NCBI RefSeq assembly: GCF_017813235.1
Contig: NZ_JAGISH010000003.1
Coordinates: forward strand, 171,571-235,570
DNA length: 64,000 bases
Direction: 5' to 3'
Source: Sagittula salina
GTDB taxonomy: Bacteria > Pseudomonadota > Alphaproteobacteria > Rhodobacterales > Rhodobacteraceae
Shown: positions 7,943-16,991 of the stretch, piece by piece
How positions within the stretch are numbered: the first letter of the stretch is position 1
Layout: each line of letters begins with the position of its first letter
Program-made: the position numbers and the translations under genes
Notes under the pieces: generated by a model
The model's input: the letters and a program-made list of their open reading frames with translations, nothing else
Told to the model about the DNA's origin: nothing
Databases searched by the model: none

Positions 7943-9061
7943 TCATACCCCCTGTTTGCCTGGTTCGGCGTATTGCAGCCGCTTGCCACTGTCCCGCTCT
8001 GGCAGGATCGCGACCGCCTGCTGAAGCGCCCCATCCGGCACGGTCGCCTCCCGTACCCGGGTGCGCTTCAGCAACTTCCAGCCGTTGGTAATGTTGCGGC
8101 AATGCCAGAACCCCGCCTCGCCCCGGAACCACGAAGGGAAAGGCAGCCGTTCCAGCCGGTGCTGGCGCCACTCGAAATGCCGCAGGGGGCCGTTTGGCAC
8201 CATGCACCACTTGTCCGGGCAGGCGATCTTCGGCGCATCCCGGAAACCATGCGCGCGATGCGATGGATAGCCCTCGAAGCCGGGTTCCGGATGCACCCAG
8301 TAGCCGGGAAAGGCCAGGTAGCCAAAACGACTGTCGACCGCTGTATCAAAAATGGAGCCCTCGGTCGTGACCAGTTCGTCGATATCGCAGTTCAGCACGG
8401 CGCGGGCATTCCAGAGGAAACGATGCCGCACGGCGTTCAGTACACAGAACTGCAGGAACAATTCTGCGTTCGCATAGGGTTTCTTGCCGCGTGGCCCATA
8501 GGGCGCATCGGTCACCAGCACCCGCGACATCGCTACCCCGCCGCGCTGGATGGCCGCGCGCACGACCTCCGGCCCATAGGCCGACCCGTTATCGACGAAC
8601 AGCACGGCATCGGCCCCATGATGGACGACGTGATACCGCACCCAATCCTCGATCCACGCGGGATCATTGTCCTTCGACAGGGTCACCAGCACGTTGCACC
8701 CGGCAAAAGTATCCTCGGCGGCATGCACCCGTGTCTCTCCGCGCCAGCCGCCGATCTCGATCGAGACCCGCAGTGGCACCTCCCGGCTGCGCAGCGTCAC
8801 CACGGAATGCCGGTCGAAATACTGCACCCGCGCCCGCACGGTCCGGCCATCTAGCGCGAACCGCGCCCCGCGCATCGCCCCCCTCAGAGAGGTCAGCCTG
8901 GGGCAGATCAGCCGTACCACCCCATCGCGCCAGACCGCGTCAAGCCAGAGCGTCTGCGCGTCGAAACGCTCAAGGTAGTCCGCCTCGTGAAACGCCTCGC
9001 GCACGCGCGACCGGCGGGCGAGCCCGCTGCCCTCCAGCGTCAATGTCGCGAAATCTCCCAA
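7943..9061 (-). CDS. Glycosyltransferase (GT2/GT92-like fold)
   Basis: Probable sugar transferase, substrate unknown. The fold begins at NVLVTLSKDNDPAWIEDWV, continues through ADAVLFVDNGS, and has the metal-binding motif in LNCDIDELV, typical of family 2/92 enzymes that use a D-x-D. Conserved C-terminal His and Trp residues follow in EAGFWHCRNITNGW. The open frame continues upstream to 9376, but that part is encoded by a copy of the intergenic element (9166-9222), so I prefer the TTG at 9061, which has AGGGAG six bases upstream (372 residues). It is divergent from dnaE2. Confidence 0.72.
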   Translation of the reverse strand: MGDFATLTLEGSGLARRSRVREAFHEADYLERFDAQTLWLDAVWRDGVVRLICPRLTSLRGAMRGARFALDGRTVRARVQYFDRHSVVTLRSREVPLRVSIEIGGWRGETRVHAAEDTFAGCNVLVTLSKDNDPAWIEDWVRYHVVHHGADAVLFVDNGSAYGPEVVRAAIQRGGVAMSRVLVTDAPYGPRGKKPYANAELFLQFCVLNAVRHRFLWNARAVLNCDIDELVTTEGSIFDTAVDSRFGYLAFPGYWVHPEPGFEGYPSHRAHGFRDAPKIACPDKWCMVPNGPLRHFEWRQHRLERLPFPSWFRGEAGFWHCRNITNGWKLLKRTRVREATVPDGALQQAVAILPERDSGKRLQYAEPGKQGV

Positions 9062-9165
9062 GCGGCTCTCCCTGGCAACCTGCCGCTGCCCTTCGCATGG
9101 ATCGCCCGCCAGCTTCAAGCACCGCCCGCCTCCGGCTCCGTGGAGCAGGATACCGGGGCACCATG

Positions 9166-9222
9166 TTTCTCCGTGGTGCAAATACTCCGGGGGAGACCGC
9201 AGGCCGGGGGCTGCGCCCCCAA
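9166..9222 (+). repeat. Copy 2 of the dispersed intergenic element
   Basis: Contains CAAATACTCCGGGGGAG and then a GGGGGCTGCGCCCCC hairpin (about 9206-9220). It sits between the divergent glycosyltransferase and dnaE2. Read on the minus strand it creates a false N-terminal extension of the glycosyltransferase. Confidence 0.7.
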
Positions 9223-9266
9223 TCAACGACTCCAAAAAGAACAAATCATGAACTATAATGCGACTC

Positions 9267-12200
9267 ATGTTCGCCGAGCTTTGCATCACCTCCAACTTCA
9301 CCTTCCTCACCGGGGCCTCGCACCCGGAGGAGTACATGGAGCGTGCGGCCTTTCTCGGGATCAAGGCCATTGCCATCGCCGACTGGAATTCCGTGGCCGG
9401 GATCGTGCGGGCGCATACACAGGCAAAGGAGATCGCCTATCAGCTGAAAGAACGCGCCGAGGTGGAGGCGCGTGACGGCCCCATCGGTCCGCCCGCCCCG
9501 CCGGACTTGCCGGCGCCACCTCCGGGCACGGTGCACAGCGCGCCGATCCACACTGTGCCCCGACTGATTCCCGCAGCGCGGCTGACCTTTGCCGAAGGGC
9601 TCGAAATGACCACGCTGGCCACCAGCCGCGTGGGTTGGGCCACGCTTTGCCGTCTCATCACCCTCGGCCGCCGCCGGGCGGAGAAGGGGGGCTGCCACCT
9701 CTCGCTCGACGACCTGCCCGAGGATATGCGGGGGCTCGTTCTCCTGCTGCACCCGCCACACAAAGCGCCCTCTCCGCGCGACGCGGATGCATGGGAGTCA
9801 CGGGCGCAACGACTGGCGTGCCGCCTCCCCGGGCATGTGCACCTCGCCCTCGCCCCCCGCTACGACGGGCAGGACCTGCACCACTTCGCCCGGCTCTCCG
9901 CAGTGGCGGAACGGCTGGGCCTGCCCACCGTCGCCACCGCGCAGCCCCTGATGCACCACGGCCGCCGCCGCCGGCTGGCGGACGTGCTGACCGCCATCCG
10001 TCTGGGCCAGCGGGTGGAGGACCTCGGGGCGGGCACGCTCGCCAACGCGGAACAGCGTCTGCGTTCGGAGGCGGAGATGCGCCGGATCTTCGGCCCCTTC
10101 AGCGATGCAGTGACCCGCGCAGGTGAACTGGCGGCGCGTTGCCAGTTCGACATTGCGTCCCTGCGTTACGAATACCCCACCGAAATCACCGGCATGGAGA
10201 CCGCCACCCAGCGCCTGTCGCGCCTCGCCCACGAGGGCCTGCGCTGGCGCTACCCGCAGGGCGCCCCCGAGAAGGCCCGCGCGCAACTCGGCCACGAACT
10301 CGCCCTCATCGGGAAACTGAAATACGAGCCATACTTCCTCACGGTCCGCGATATCGTCGCCTTTGCCCGCAGCCGTGGCATCCTCTGCCAGGGTCGTGGA
10401 TCAGCGGCCAATTCCATCACTTGCTACTGTCTCGGCGTCACCTCCGTCTCGCCCGAGGTGGGCACCATGGTCTTCGAACGCTTCGTTTCAGAGGCGCGCG
10501 ACGAGCCGCCCGATATCGACGTCGATTTCGAGCACGAGCGCCGCGAGGAGGTCATCCAGCACATCTACGAACGCTACGGTCGCCACCGCGCGGGGCTCTG
10601 TGCCACCGTGATCCATTATCGCGGCAAACGCGCCATCCGCGAGGTCGGCCGGGCCATGGGACTGTCCAGCGACACCCTCGGCGCGCTCAGTTCGCAACTC
10701 TGGGGATTCTTCTCCACTAATGGGCTGGAGGAACACCGCATGCGCGAGATCGGCCTCGATCCCTCTGACCGGCGCCTGCGCCTGACTATGGATCTGATCG
10801 AGGAAATCATCGGCTTCCCGCGTCACCTCAGCCAGCATGTTGGCGGCTTCATCGTCACCGAAGGGCGGCTGGACGAACTGGTGCCGATCGAGAACGCCGC
10901 CATGGACGGGCGCACGGTGATCTGCTGGGACAAGGACGACATCGACGCGCTGGGGATCCTGAAGATCGACGTGCTCAGCCTCGGGATGCTGACCTGCATC
11001 CGCAAGGCATTCGACCTGCTACGCCTGCATCACGGGCTGGACTACACGCTGGCCACTCTGCCGAAGGAATGCCCCGAGACTTACGACATGCTGTGCCGCG
11101 CCGACAGTCTCGGCGTCTTCCAGGTGGAATCCCGGGCGCAGATGAACTTCCTGCCCCGGATGAAGCCGCGCTGCTTCTACGATCTGGTAATCGAGGTAGC
11201 CATCATCCGCCCCGGCCCGATCCAGGGCGACATGGTCCACCCCTACATCCGCCGCCGCAACGGCGAGGAGGCGGTCACCTTCCCGTCGGACGAACTGGGC
11301 CGCGTACTGGGCAAGACGCTGGGCGTGCCGCTGTTTCAGGAACAGGCCATGCAGATCGCCATCACGGGGGCGAACTTCACCCCGACGGAGGCGGATCGCC
11401 TCCGGCGCTCCCTTGCCACCTTCAAGAGACACGGCAACGTCAGCGAATTCCGCAACCGCTTTCTGAAAGGAATGGAGGCGAACGGCTACGACGCCGATTT
11501 CGCCGACCGCTGTTTCTCCCAGATCGAAGGCTTCGGCTCCTACGGCTTCCCCGAAAGCCACGCGGCAAGCTTTGCCTTGCTGGTCTATGCCTCCGCATGG
11601 ATCAAGCGGCATCACCCCGGCCTCTTCGCCTGCGCGCTGCTGAACGCGCAGCCCATGGGATTTTATGCGCCGGCGCAGATCATCCGTGACGCGCGCGAGC
11701 ACGGCGTGACCGTCCTGCCCGTCGCTATCAACCGCAGCTTCTGGGACAATGTCATGGAACCGGACGAGAACGGGCGGCTCGCACTGCGGCTGGGCTTCCG
11801 TCAGATCAAGGGCCTGACGGAGGAAGAGGCGCAGTGGGTATCCGGCGCGCGGGGCAACGGCTACCACTCGGTGCGCGACGTCTGGCGGCGGGCAGGGCTG
11901 GCACCCGCGCTGCTGGCGCGGCTCGCCGAGGCGGATGCCTTCCGCGCGCTGGGGATGAACCGTCGCGATGCGCTCTGGGAGGCAAAGGCGCTGGTTAAGG
12001 GGCCGGAACTACCGCTTTTCGCGGGCGACATGGACGGCGAGGCGATCACGGAACCCGCTGCCCACCTGCCCCGGATGACGCTGGGCGAGGAAGTCGTGGA
12101 GGATTACGTCGCGCTGCGCCTTTCGCTCCGCGCACACCCGGTGGCGCTCCTGCGGCACCTGCTGACGCCGCCGACGGGGAAGGCCGCAGCGATCCCATGG

Positions 12201-12371
12201 GGTGCGCAGGGGGGCTCCGCCCCCGTCCCTGCGGGACTCCCCCGGAGGTATTTGGAAAGCAAAGAAGCAGGAAACCCGCGCGCCCCGGCCCCCGGCCGCG
12301 ATCCCCGCGACATGCCGGGCCCGGTCACCCGCACCTGGGACGGCCGCCCCGGCAGTCAGACGCGCTCCTGA
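9267..12371 (+). CDS. dnaE2: Error-prone DNA polymerase DnaE2, C-terminus replaced
   Basis: Second C-family polymerase alpha subunit, used for damage-induced mutagenic synthesis with ImuA/ImuB. The start MFAELCITSNFTFLTGASHPEE at 9267 matches the family; the frame also allows 9258. The PHP domain comes first, then the polymerase core with PDIDVDFE (Asp416, Asp418), and then palm, fingers and helix-hairpin-helix segments. After LLRHLLTPP (about residue 970) the native sequence stops. The expected C-terminal OB-fold domain is missing, and the last ~60 codons are translated from an inverted intergenic element. No imuA or imuB is adjacent, although the usual alphaproteobacterial order is imuA-imuB-dnaE2. 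Function may be altered. Confidence 0.9.
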   Translation: MFAELCITSNFTFLTGASHPEEYMERAAFLGIKAIAIADWNSVAGIVRAHTQAKEIAYQLKERAEVEARDGPIGPPAPPDLPAPPPGTVHSAPIHTVPRLIPAARLTFAEGLEMTTLATSRVGWATLCRLITLGRRRAEKGGCHLSLDDLPEDMRGLVLLLHPPHKAPSPRDADAWESRAQRLACRLPGHVHLALAPRYDGQDLHHFARLSAVAERLGLPTVATAQPLMHHGRRRRLADVLTAIRLGQRVEDLGAGTLANAEQRLRSEAEMRRIFGPFSDAVTRAGELAARCQFDIASLRYEYPTEITGMETATQRLSRLAHEGLRWRYPQGAPEKARAQLGHELALIGKLKYEPYFLTVRDIVAFARSRGILCQGRGSAANSITCYCLGVTSVSPEVGTMVFERFVSEARDEPPDIDVDFEHERREEVIQHIYERYGRHRAGLCATVIHYRGKRAIREVGRAMGLSSDTLGALSSQLWGFFSTNGLEEHRMREIGLDPSDRRLRLTMDLIEEIIGFPRHLSQHVGGFIVTEGRLDELVPIENAAMDGRTVICWDKDDIDALGILKIDVLSLGMLTCIRKAFDLLRLHHGLDYTLATLPKECPETYDMLCRADSLGVFQVESRAQMNFLPRMKPRCFYDLVIEVAIIRPGPIQGDMVHPYIRRRNGEEAVTFPSDELGRVLGKTLGVPLFQEQAMQIAITGANFTPTEADRLRRSLATFKRHGNVSEFRNRFLKGMEANGYDADFADRCFSQIEGFGSYGFPESHAASFALLVYASAWIKRHHPGLFACALLNAQPMGFYAPAQIIRDAREHGVTVLPVAINRSFWDNVMEPDENGRLALRLGFRQIKGLTEEEAQWVSGARGNGYHSVRDVWRRAGLAPALLARLAEADAFRALGMNRRDALWEAKALVKGPELPLFAGDMDGEAITEPAAHLPRMTLGEEVVEDYVALRLSLRAHPVALLRHLLTPPTGKAAAIPWGAQGGSAPVPAGLPRRYLESKEAGNPRAPAPGRDPRDMPGPVTRTWDGRPGSQTRS
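12201..12272 (-). repeat. Copy 3 of the dispersed element, inside the dnaE2 reading frame
   Basis: Read on the minus strand it is the most complete copy: CTTCTTTGCTTTCCAAATAC, a CTCCGGGGGAGTCCC stretch, then a G-rich/C-rich hairpin (GGGGGCGGAGCCCCC). It is in the opposite orientation to dnaE2 and supplies most of its last codons, replacing the OB-fold. Confidence 0.75.
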
Positions 12372-12439
12372 TCCGCACGCCCCGCTTGCGCCCGACGCGC
12401 CGGGCGCGGAAACTGCCTCGACACGCAAGGAGACCACCC

Positions 12440-12787
12440 GTGATCGCCATCATCTTTGAAGTCATTCCCGCCGAGGGCAAGACCGACGCCTACCTCGACG
12501 TTGCCGCCACCATGCGCCCGCTCGTCGAACAGGTCGAAGGTTTCATCTCCGTTGAACGCTTCCAGTCCCTGACCACCCCGGGGAAGCTCCTCTCCCTCTC
12601 CTTCTTCGAGGACGAAGCGGCGGTCGAGCGCTGGCGTCAGCTGGAAAAGCATCGCGCTGCCCAATCCGCAGGCCGCAACGCACTCTTCGAGGACTACCGC
12701 CTGCGCGTGGCCCACGTTCTGCGCGACTACGGCAAACATGACCGCACAGAGGCCCCCGCCGACAGCCGCACCGCACATGAGGGATGA
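12440..12787 (+). CDS. Antibiotic biosynthesis monooxygenase (ABM) domain protein
   Basis: 115 residues from a GTG at 12440 preceded by AAGGAGA. It has the single-domain ABM ferredoxin-like fold pattern: IAIIFEVIPAEGK, GFISVERFQSLTTPGKLLSLSFF, then DEAAVERWRQLEKHRAAQ and a C-terminal DYRLRVAHVLRDYG strand. Members include small oxygenases and heme- or quinone-modifying enzymes; the substrate cannot be told. It lies just downstream of dnaE2 but probably has its own signals. Confidence 0.8.
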   Translation: MIAIIFEVIPAEGKTDAYLDVAATMRPLVEQVEGFISVERFQSLTTPGKLLSLSFFEDEAAVERWRQLEKHRAAQSAGRNALFEDYRLRVAHVLRDYGKHDRTEAPADSRTAHEG

Positions 12788-12885
12788 TCCCGACTTGGGT
12801 AAGCGCTGATCTGACTCAGGTCAAATCTGGGCAGGCCTAAATCCAAGGCACAGGCCGCCCAGCTGGAACCACGACAAAAAAGCAC

Positions 12886-12920
12886 GGGGGGGGGGGCGTG
12901 GCGCCAGCCCCCCTCCCGTT
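12886..12920. terminator. G11 tract and GC hairpin between convergent genes
   Basis: A run of 11 G (12886-12896) is followed by CGTGGCGCCAG and a C-rich arm, able to form a GC stem between the converging ABM gene and aminotransferase gene. No clear U-tract follows, so termination is inferred from position. The homopolymer is also a likely sequencing or slippage hotspot. Confidence 0.4.
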
Positions 12921-12965
12921 CATTCGAAACACGTCCGGGCTACGCAAGCCTGGTCTTGCGCGGAC

Positions 12966-14150
12966 TCACGCCCCTGCGTCGACCAGAGCCTTCGCCAGCA
13001 CCGGCACCGTCCTGGCATTCAGGCCCGCCACATTGATGCGCGAATCGCCTACCATGTAGATACCGTTGTCGACGCGCATCTTTTCCACCTGCTCCGGCGT
13101 CGCGCCCAGACGCGAGAACATCCCGCGATGCTGCTTCACGAAGTCGAAGCGATCGGAGTTCGTCAAACGCCGCAGTTCGTCGGCCAGCTGGACCCGCAGC
13201 GCCAGGACGCCTTCCCGGATCTCGCGAACTTCCTCTTCCCAGTCCGCGCGCAGGGCGGCGTCGTTCAGCACCATGGTCACCAGCCGTGCGCCATGGTCAG
13301 GCGGAAAGGAAAAATTCTGCCGGTTCAGGTGGTTCAGCATTCCCTGATTAACCTTCAGCCGCGCGGGGTCCTGCGCCACGGCCATCAGGAGCCCGGTACG
13401 CTCCCGATACACCCCGAAATTCTTCGAACACGAGGCCGCGACCAGGGCCTCCGGCATCTGGGAAACCACCATGCGCAGCCCTGCCGCGTCCTCCTCCAGC
13501 CCGTCGCCAAAGCCCTGATAGGCGATGTCGACCATCGGCACGAGGCCGTTCCGCGTCATCAGGTCGATCACGGCCTGCCACTGGTCCAGCGTCAGGTTGG
13601 CGCCCGTGGGGTTGTGGCAACAGCCGTGCAGCAGCACCACGTCGCCAGGCTTCGCGGTGCCGAGGTCCGCCATCATGCCCTCGAAATCGACCGAGCGGGT
13701 CTCGGAATCGAAGTAGCGGTAGGGCACCATCTCGATCCCGAGGTGCTTCAGCATGGTGATGTGGTTCGGCCAGCTCGGATCCGACACGAAAACCCGCGCC
13801 TCGCGGTTCGCCATGCGGATCATGTCAAAGCCCTGCCGCACCGCGCCGGTGCCGCCCGGCGTCGCCGCTGCGGCAACCGTTTCACGCTTTATCGTGTCGC
13901 CGTAGAGCAGCCCGAACATCGCGTCGGCAAAGCCCACGTCACCGGCCAGTCCAGTGTAGCTCTTGGTTTCCTCGATCTCCCACAGTTGCTTTTCCGCAGT
14001 CTTGATCGCACGCATGATCGGTGTCTTGCCGTCGGCGTTCTTGTAGACGCCGACACCAAGGTCGACTTTCTGCTCGCGGGGATCCTCGCGGTACGCCTGC
14101 ATCAGCATCAGGATCTTGTCCGCAGGCTGTTCCTTCAGGAGTTCAAACAT
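12966..14150 (-). CDS. Aromatic amino acid/aspartate aminotransferase (class I)
   Basis: PLP enzyme exchanging amino groups between aspartate or aromatic amino acids and 2-oxoglutarate. It has 394 residues from MFELLKEQPADK, matching the AspC/TyrB subfamily. Visible motifs: PSWPNH, HGCCHNPTG, VDIAYQGFGDG, the PLP lysine in SCSKNFGVYRERTG, and the substrate-binding Arg in GDSRINVAGLN. Its ATG overlaps the sseA stop (TGATG), so it is translationally coupled downstream of sseA. AspC versus TyrB specificity cannot be decided by eye. Confidence 0.92.
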   Translation of the reverse strand: MFELLKEQPADKILMLMQAYREDPREQKVDLGVGVYKNADGKTPIMRAIKTAEKQLWEIEETKSYTGLAGDVGFADAMFGLLYGDTIKRETVAAAATPGGTGAVRQGFDMIRMANREARVFVSDPSWPNHITMLKHLGIEMVPYRYFDSETRSVDFEGMMADLGTAKPGDVVLLHGCCHNPTGANLTLDQWQAVIDLMTRNGLVPMVDIAYQGFGDGLEEDAAGLRMVVSQMPEALVAASCSKNFGVYRERTGLLMAVAQDPARLKVNQGMLNHLNRQNFSFPPDHGARLVTMVLNDAALRADWEEEVREIREGVLALRVQLADELRRLTNSDRFDFVKQHRGMFSRLGATPEQVEKMRVDNGIYMVGDSRINVAGLNARTVPVLAKALVDAGA

Positions 14151-15022
14151 CACTTCTCTCCGGTAGCGCCATGTCCAGTTGAAACGGGGAGCGTGGGGAA
14201 GGCGCCCCATTCCGCCCAGGACCCGTCATAAAGTGCGTGGTCGGCCTTTCCCAAGACCGCCAACGCAAGGTTGATGATCGCGGCTGTCACGCCCGAGCCG
14301 CAGCTGGTGATGACCGGTTTCGAAAGGTCGACCTCTGCGCCCTCAAAAACCGCCCTCAGCGCGTCTGGCCCCTTGAGGCAGCCGTCGGCTGTCAGCAGGC
14401 TCCGGTAGGGCACGTTCTTCGAGCCGGGGATATGGCCCGAACGCAGTCCGGCGCGCGGTTCCGGTTCCGCCCCGCTGAACCGCCCGGCGGATCGCGCGTC
14501 GAGAATCTCGTGGTCCTTCAGCTTCGCGGCAGCCGAAACCTGTGTGACGTCCCGCACAAGGTGCGCCTGGCGGCGCACGGTCATGTGGCGGTCGCGGATC
14601 ACCGGCGGCATGTCCTCCACCGGGTGGCCTTCGGCCCGCCACTTGGGGAAGCCGCCGTCGAGCACGGCGATGTCGTCCTTGCCCATGAGCTTGAACAGCC
14701 ACCACACACGCGCCGCCGAAAACAGGCCGGCGCCGTCGTAGACCACCACCTGATGCCCGTCGCCCACGCCCATCGCCCGCAGGCGGGACATGAACTTCTC
14801 GGGCTCCGGCGCCATATGAGGCAGGTCCGACCGCGCATCCGAGATTTCGTCGATGTCGAAAAACCGCGCGCCGGGGATGTGCCCGGCAAGGTACTCGGCC
14901 TTCGGGTCGCGCCCCATGTCCGGCAGGTACCAGCTTGCGTCCAGAATCCGCAGATCCGGGTCGTTCAGGTGTTTCGACAGCCAGGCCGTCGAAACCAGTA
15001 TCCTGGGGTCGTCTGTGACCAT
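14150..15022 (-). CDS. sseA: 3-mercaptopyruvate sulfurtransferase
   Basis: Tandem-rhodanese enzyme that transfers sulfur from 3-mercaptopyruvate to thiols or cyanide. 290 residues from the ATG at 15022, preceded by GGGAGG. The N-terminal inactive rhodanese domain contains YLAGHIPGARFFDID; the C-terminal domain has SGHIPGSKNVPYRSLL and the catalytic loop CGSGVTA, the mercaptopyruvate-type signature (thiosulfate sulfurtransferases have CRKGVTA). It is coupled to the downstream aminotransferase, which may supply mercaptopyruvate by transaminating cysteine; that functional link is an inference. Confidence 0.94.
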   Translation of the reverse strand: MVTDDPRILVSTAWLSKHLNDPDLRILDASWYLPDMGRDPKAEYLAGHIPGARFFDIDEISDARSDLPHMAPEPEKFMSRLRAMGVGDGHQVVVYDGAGLFSAARVWWLFKLMGKDDIAVLDGGFPKWRAEGHPVEDMPPVIRDRHMTVRRQAHLVRDVTQVSAAAKLKDHEILDARSAGRFSGAEPEPRAGLRSGHIPGSKNVPYRSLLTADGCLKGPDALRAVFEGAEVDLSKPVITSCGSGVTAAIINLALAVLGKADHALYDGSWAEWGAFPTLPVSTGHGATGEK

Positions 15023-15126
15023 GTCGCACCTCCCGCATGCCTTCCGCACACGCTTAGGCAAGCGCGCGACGTCATGCAAGGTCGCCCTCTGCCGAAACGG
15101 CGCAAAAGCGCGCCCCGAACCGCGAT

Positions 15127-15603
15127 CTATCTCGACTGCTTGAGAAGGCGCTGCTTCTGGCGCCCCCAGTCCCGCTTGGCTTCGGTCTCGCGCTTGTCAT
15201 GGATCTTCTTGCCCTTGGCGATGCCGATCTTCACCTTCGCGATGCCCTTGTTGTTAAAGTACATCACCAGGGGCACCAGCGTCATGCCCTGCCGCTGGGT
15301 GGCGTTCCACAGGCGCGAAAGTTCCTTTTTCGAAACCAGAAGCTTGCGGCGGGCGCGTTCCTCATGCGGGAACATCGCACGCTCGTAGGGGGCGATGTAG
15401 CTGTTGACCAGCCACAGTTCGCCATTCTCCACCGCCGCGTAGCTTTCGGCGATCATGCCGGATTTCTCGCGCAGGGATTTCACCTCGGACCCGGTCAGAA
15501 TTATGCCGCACTCGAGATCGTCCTCGATCGCGTAATCGAAGCGCGCCCGCCGGTTCTCGGCGATGATCTTGTAGTTCGGGTCGGTCTTGGGTTTCTTGGC
15601 CAT
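15127..15603 (-). CDS. smpB: SsrA-binding protein SmpB
   Basis: Binds tmRNA and brings it to stalled ribosomes for trans-translation. 158 residues from [20 protein letters not shown], with the OB-barrel signature [39 protein letters not shown] and the basic C-terminal tail [19 protein letters not shown]. Length and sequence are typical. I could not find a tmRNA gene in the adjacent gap. Confidence 0.97.
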   Translation of the reverse strand: MAKKPKTDPNYKIIAENRRARFDYAIEDDLECGIILTGSEVKSLREKSGMIAESYAAVENGELWLVNSYIAPYERAMFPHEERARRKLLVSKKELSRLWNATQRQGMTLVPLVMYFNNKGIAKVKIGIAKGKKIHDKRETEAKRDWGRQKQRLLKQSR

Positions 15604-16360
15604 GGCAGGTGTAGATAGGGGCGGGGCCCGCACTTGTCCATATCCCCAGCGGGCAAGTGGCGACCGGAGTTGCCAAATTCCACAGACGAGGGGCCAAGGC
15701 CGCACCATTGGGCCGGCGCCTGTCCAGGACCCTCCCCAGCCTGCCGACAAATGCATGTCATTCCGCGGGGGGTCACGGATTCAAATGGTTTGCCGCCGAG
15801 CGCGTCACCCCCGGTCGGCTCGAATCCGAAAACGGACAATTCGATGCATCCACGGGGCTGTATACCGATCTGAAACGCTTTCACTCCATCATCGCCCAAA
15901 TGCCAACGCGCAGGCGGAAATTCTCTAGGCGTCCCCGATGCCGCCTTGGAAGGGAATGCTGAAACTGAATGTACTGACGCCCGCAGGTGGGGCCAATGTC
16001 GCGCCTGTGTGCGGGTGGAGTCTCCAATGTGACCGAAACAGAACCGACCAATCGGCCCGCCACGGCCAAGCACGACGAAAACGAGGCGCCACATGTCTTC
16101 GGCAGCATGGTCCACCGGCCCCCCTTTCACAAGGCGCGGCATCGCTCACGAACACCTCCGCCCTTTTGGGTAAATTCGCCCGGCTGGGCCACGCCCCTGC
16201 TCGAACACCCGACCTACCTTGCCGTTCACCGATCTGGACCGTGATCTCCGAATCTGTGGGGGCTATTCTACAACGCCTGTCCCGCTCACAACCGACCGGC
16301 CCAGCTATGAGAAAGCGTGACCGACGCGCCGTCCTGACACCCCGAAACCCGAGGACCCCC
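15604..16360. other. 757-bp gap between smpB and allA with no supported gene
   Basis: Divergent upstream region of smpB and allA. Open frames here have no family resemblance and uneven composition. I looked for a two-piece tmRNA but saw neither a tag-coding ANDN-like stretch nor a clear acceptor arm. A short T-arm-like hairpin (TCGG, loop CTCGAAT, CCGA, near 15820) is too weak to call a tRNA. Confidence 0.5.
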
Positions 16361-16843
16361 ATGGAACACATTCGGATCAAGCCCCTGACGTCCGAGACCT
16401 TCGCCCCATTCGGCGATGTGCTGCAGGCCTCTGGCGCGCCGGACCGGCTCCTAAACTTTGGCACCTGCGGGCGGTTTCACGACCGCGCCAGGCTTGACTT
16501 CGGCGCCGGTGGACGCGCGGGGATCTCGATCTTCGACGCGGAGGCACGCGACCTGCCCTATCGGCTCGAACTCGTTGAACGCCATCCGGACGGCAGCCAG
16601 GCCTTCATGCCGATGCATTCCCACGACTGGCTGGTCATCGTGGCCGAAGCTGGAGAAACCCCCGGCCAGATACACGCGTTCCGCGCCGGGCCCGGTCGGG
16701 GCGTGAACTTCTTGCGCGGCACGTGGCACGCCGTGCTGACGCCACTGCACAACCCGGGCCTCTTCGCGGTGGTGGACCGAATCGGGGATACCAGGAATCA
16801 CGAGGAATTCCCCCTGCCCCAGCCGGTCATGATCGTCGAATGA
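16361..16843 (+). CDS. allA: Ureidoglycolate lyase
   Basis: Cleaves ureidoglycolate to glyoxylate and urea at the end of the purine/allantoin pathway. It has 160 residues, the family length, starting MEHIRIKPLTSETFAPFGDVL. Conserved family features are seen in GISIFDAEARDLPYRLELVERHPDGSQAFMP (shown in parts: ELVERHPDGSQAF and PMHSHDWLVIVA) and FLRGTWHAVLTPL. No other allantoin genes are nearby. A hairpin follows directly after the stop. Confidence 0.93.
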   Translation: MEHIRIKPLTSETFAPFGDVLQASGAPDRLLNFGTCGRFHDRARLDFGAGGRAGISIFDAEARDLPYRLELVERHPDGSQAFMPMHSHDWLVIVAEAGETPGQIHAFRAGPGRGVNFLRGTWHAVLTPLHNPGLFAVVDRIGDTRNHEEFPLPQPVMIVE

Positions 16844-16846
16844 GGA

Positions 16847-16866
16847 AAGGGCCCCGAAGGGCCCTT
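16847..16866 (+). terminator. Terminator-like hairpin after allA
   Basis: AAGGGCCC, loop CGAA, GGGCCCTT: a perfect 8-bp stem starting 3 bases after the allA stop. No T-run follows, so it may work as a weak or Rho-assisted terminator. Confidence 0.65.
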
Positions 16867-16991
16867 CCCGAAGAGGCCCTGAGGCCCCGCGCCCCCGGGA
16901 CAGGTTGGGGACGGCTCGGTGACGGGGCGCAGCGGTCGAGAGGGGGATCACCCGCGCCGCGCTCCGACCGAAATGGCTTGGCCCTTTTCAG

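Noticed and set aside
9062..9376. N-terminal extension of the glycosyltransferase overlapping dnaE2
   Set aside because: It is translated from the dispersed intergenic element and overlaps the divergent dnaE2 start.
15810..15835. T-arm-like hairpin with loop CTCGAAT as a tRNA or tmRNA piece
   Set aside because: Only a 4-bp stem, no acceptor, D- or anticodon arm nearby, and the invariant TTC is CTC.
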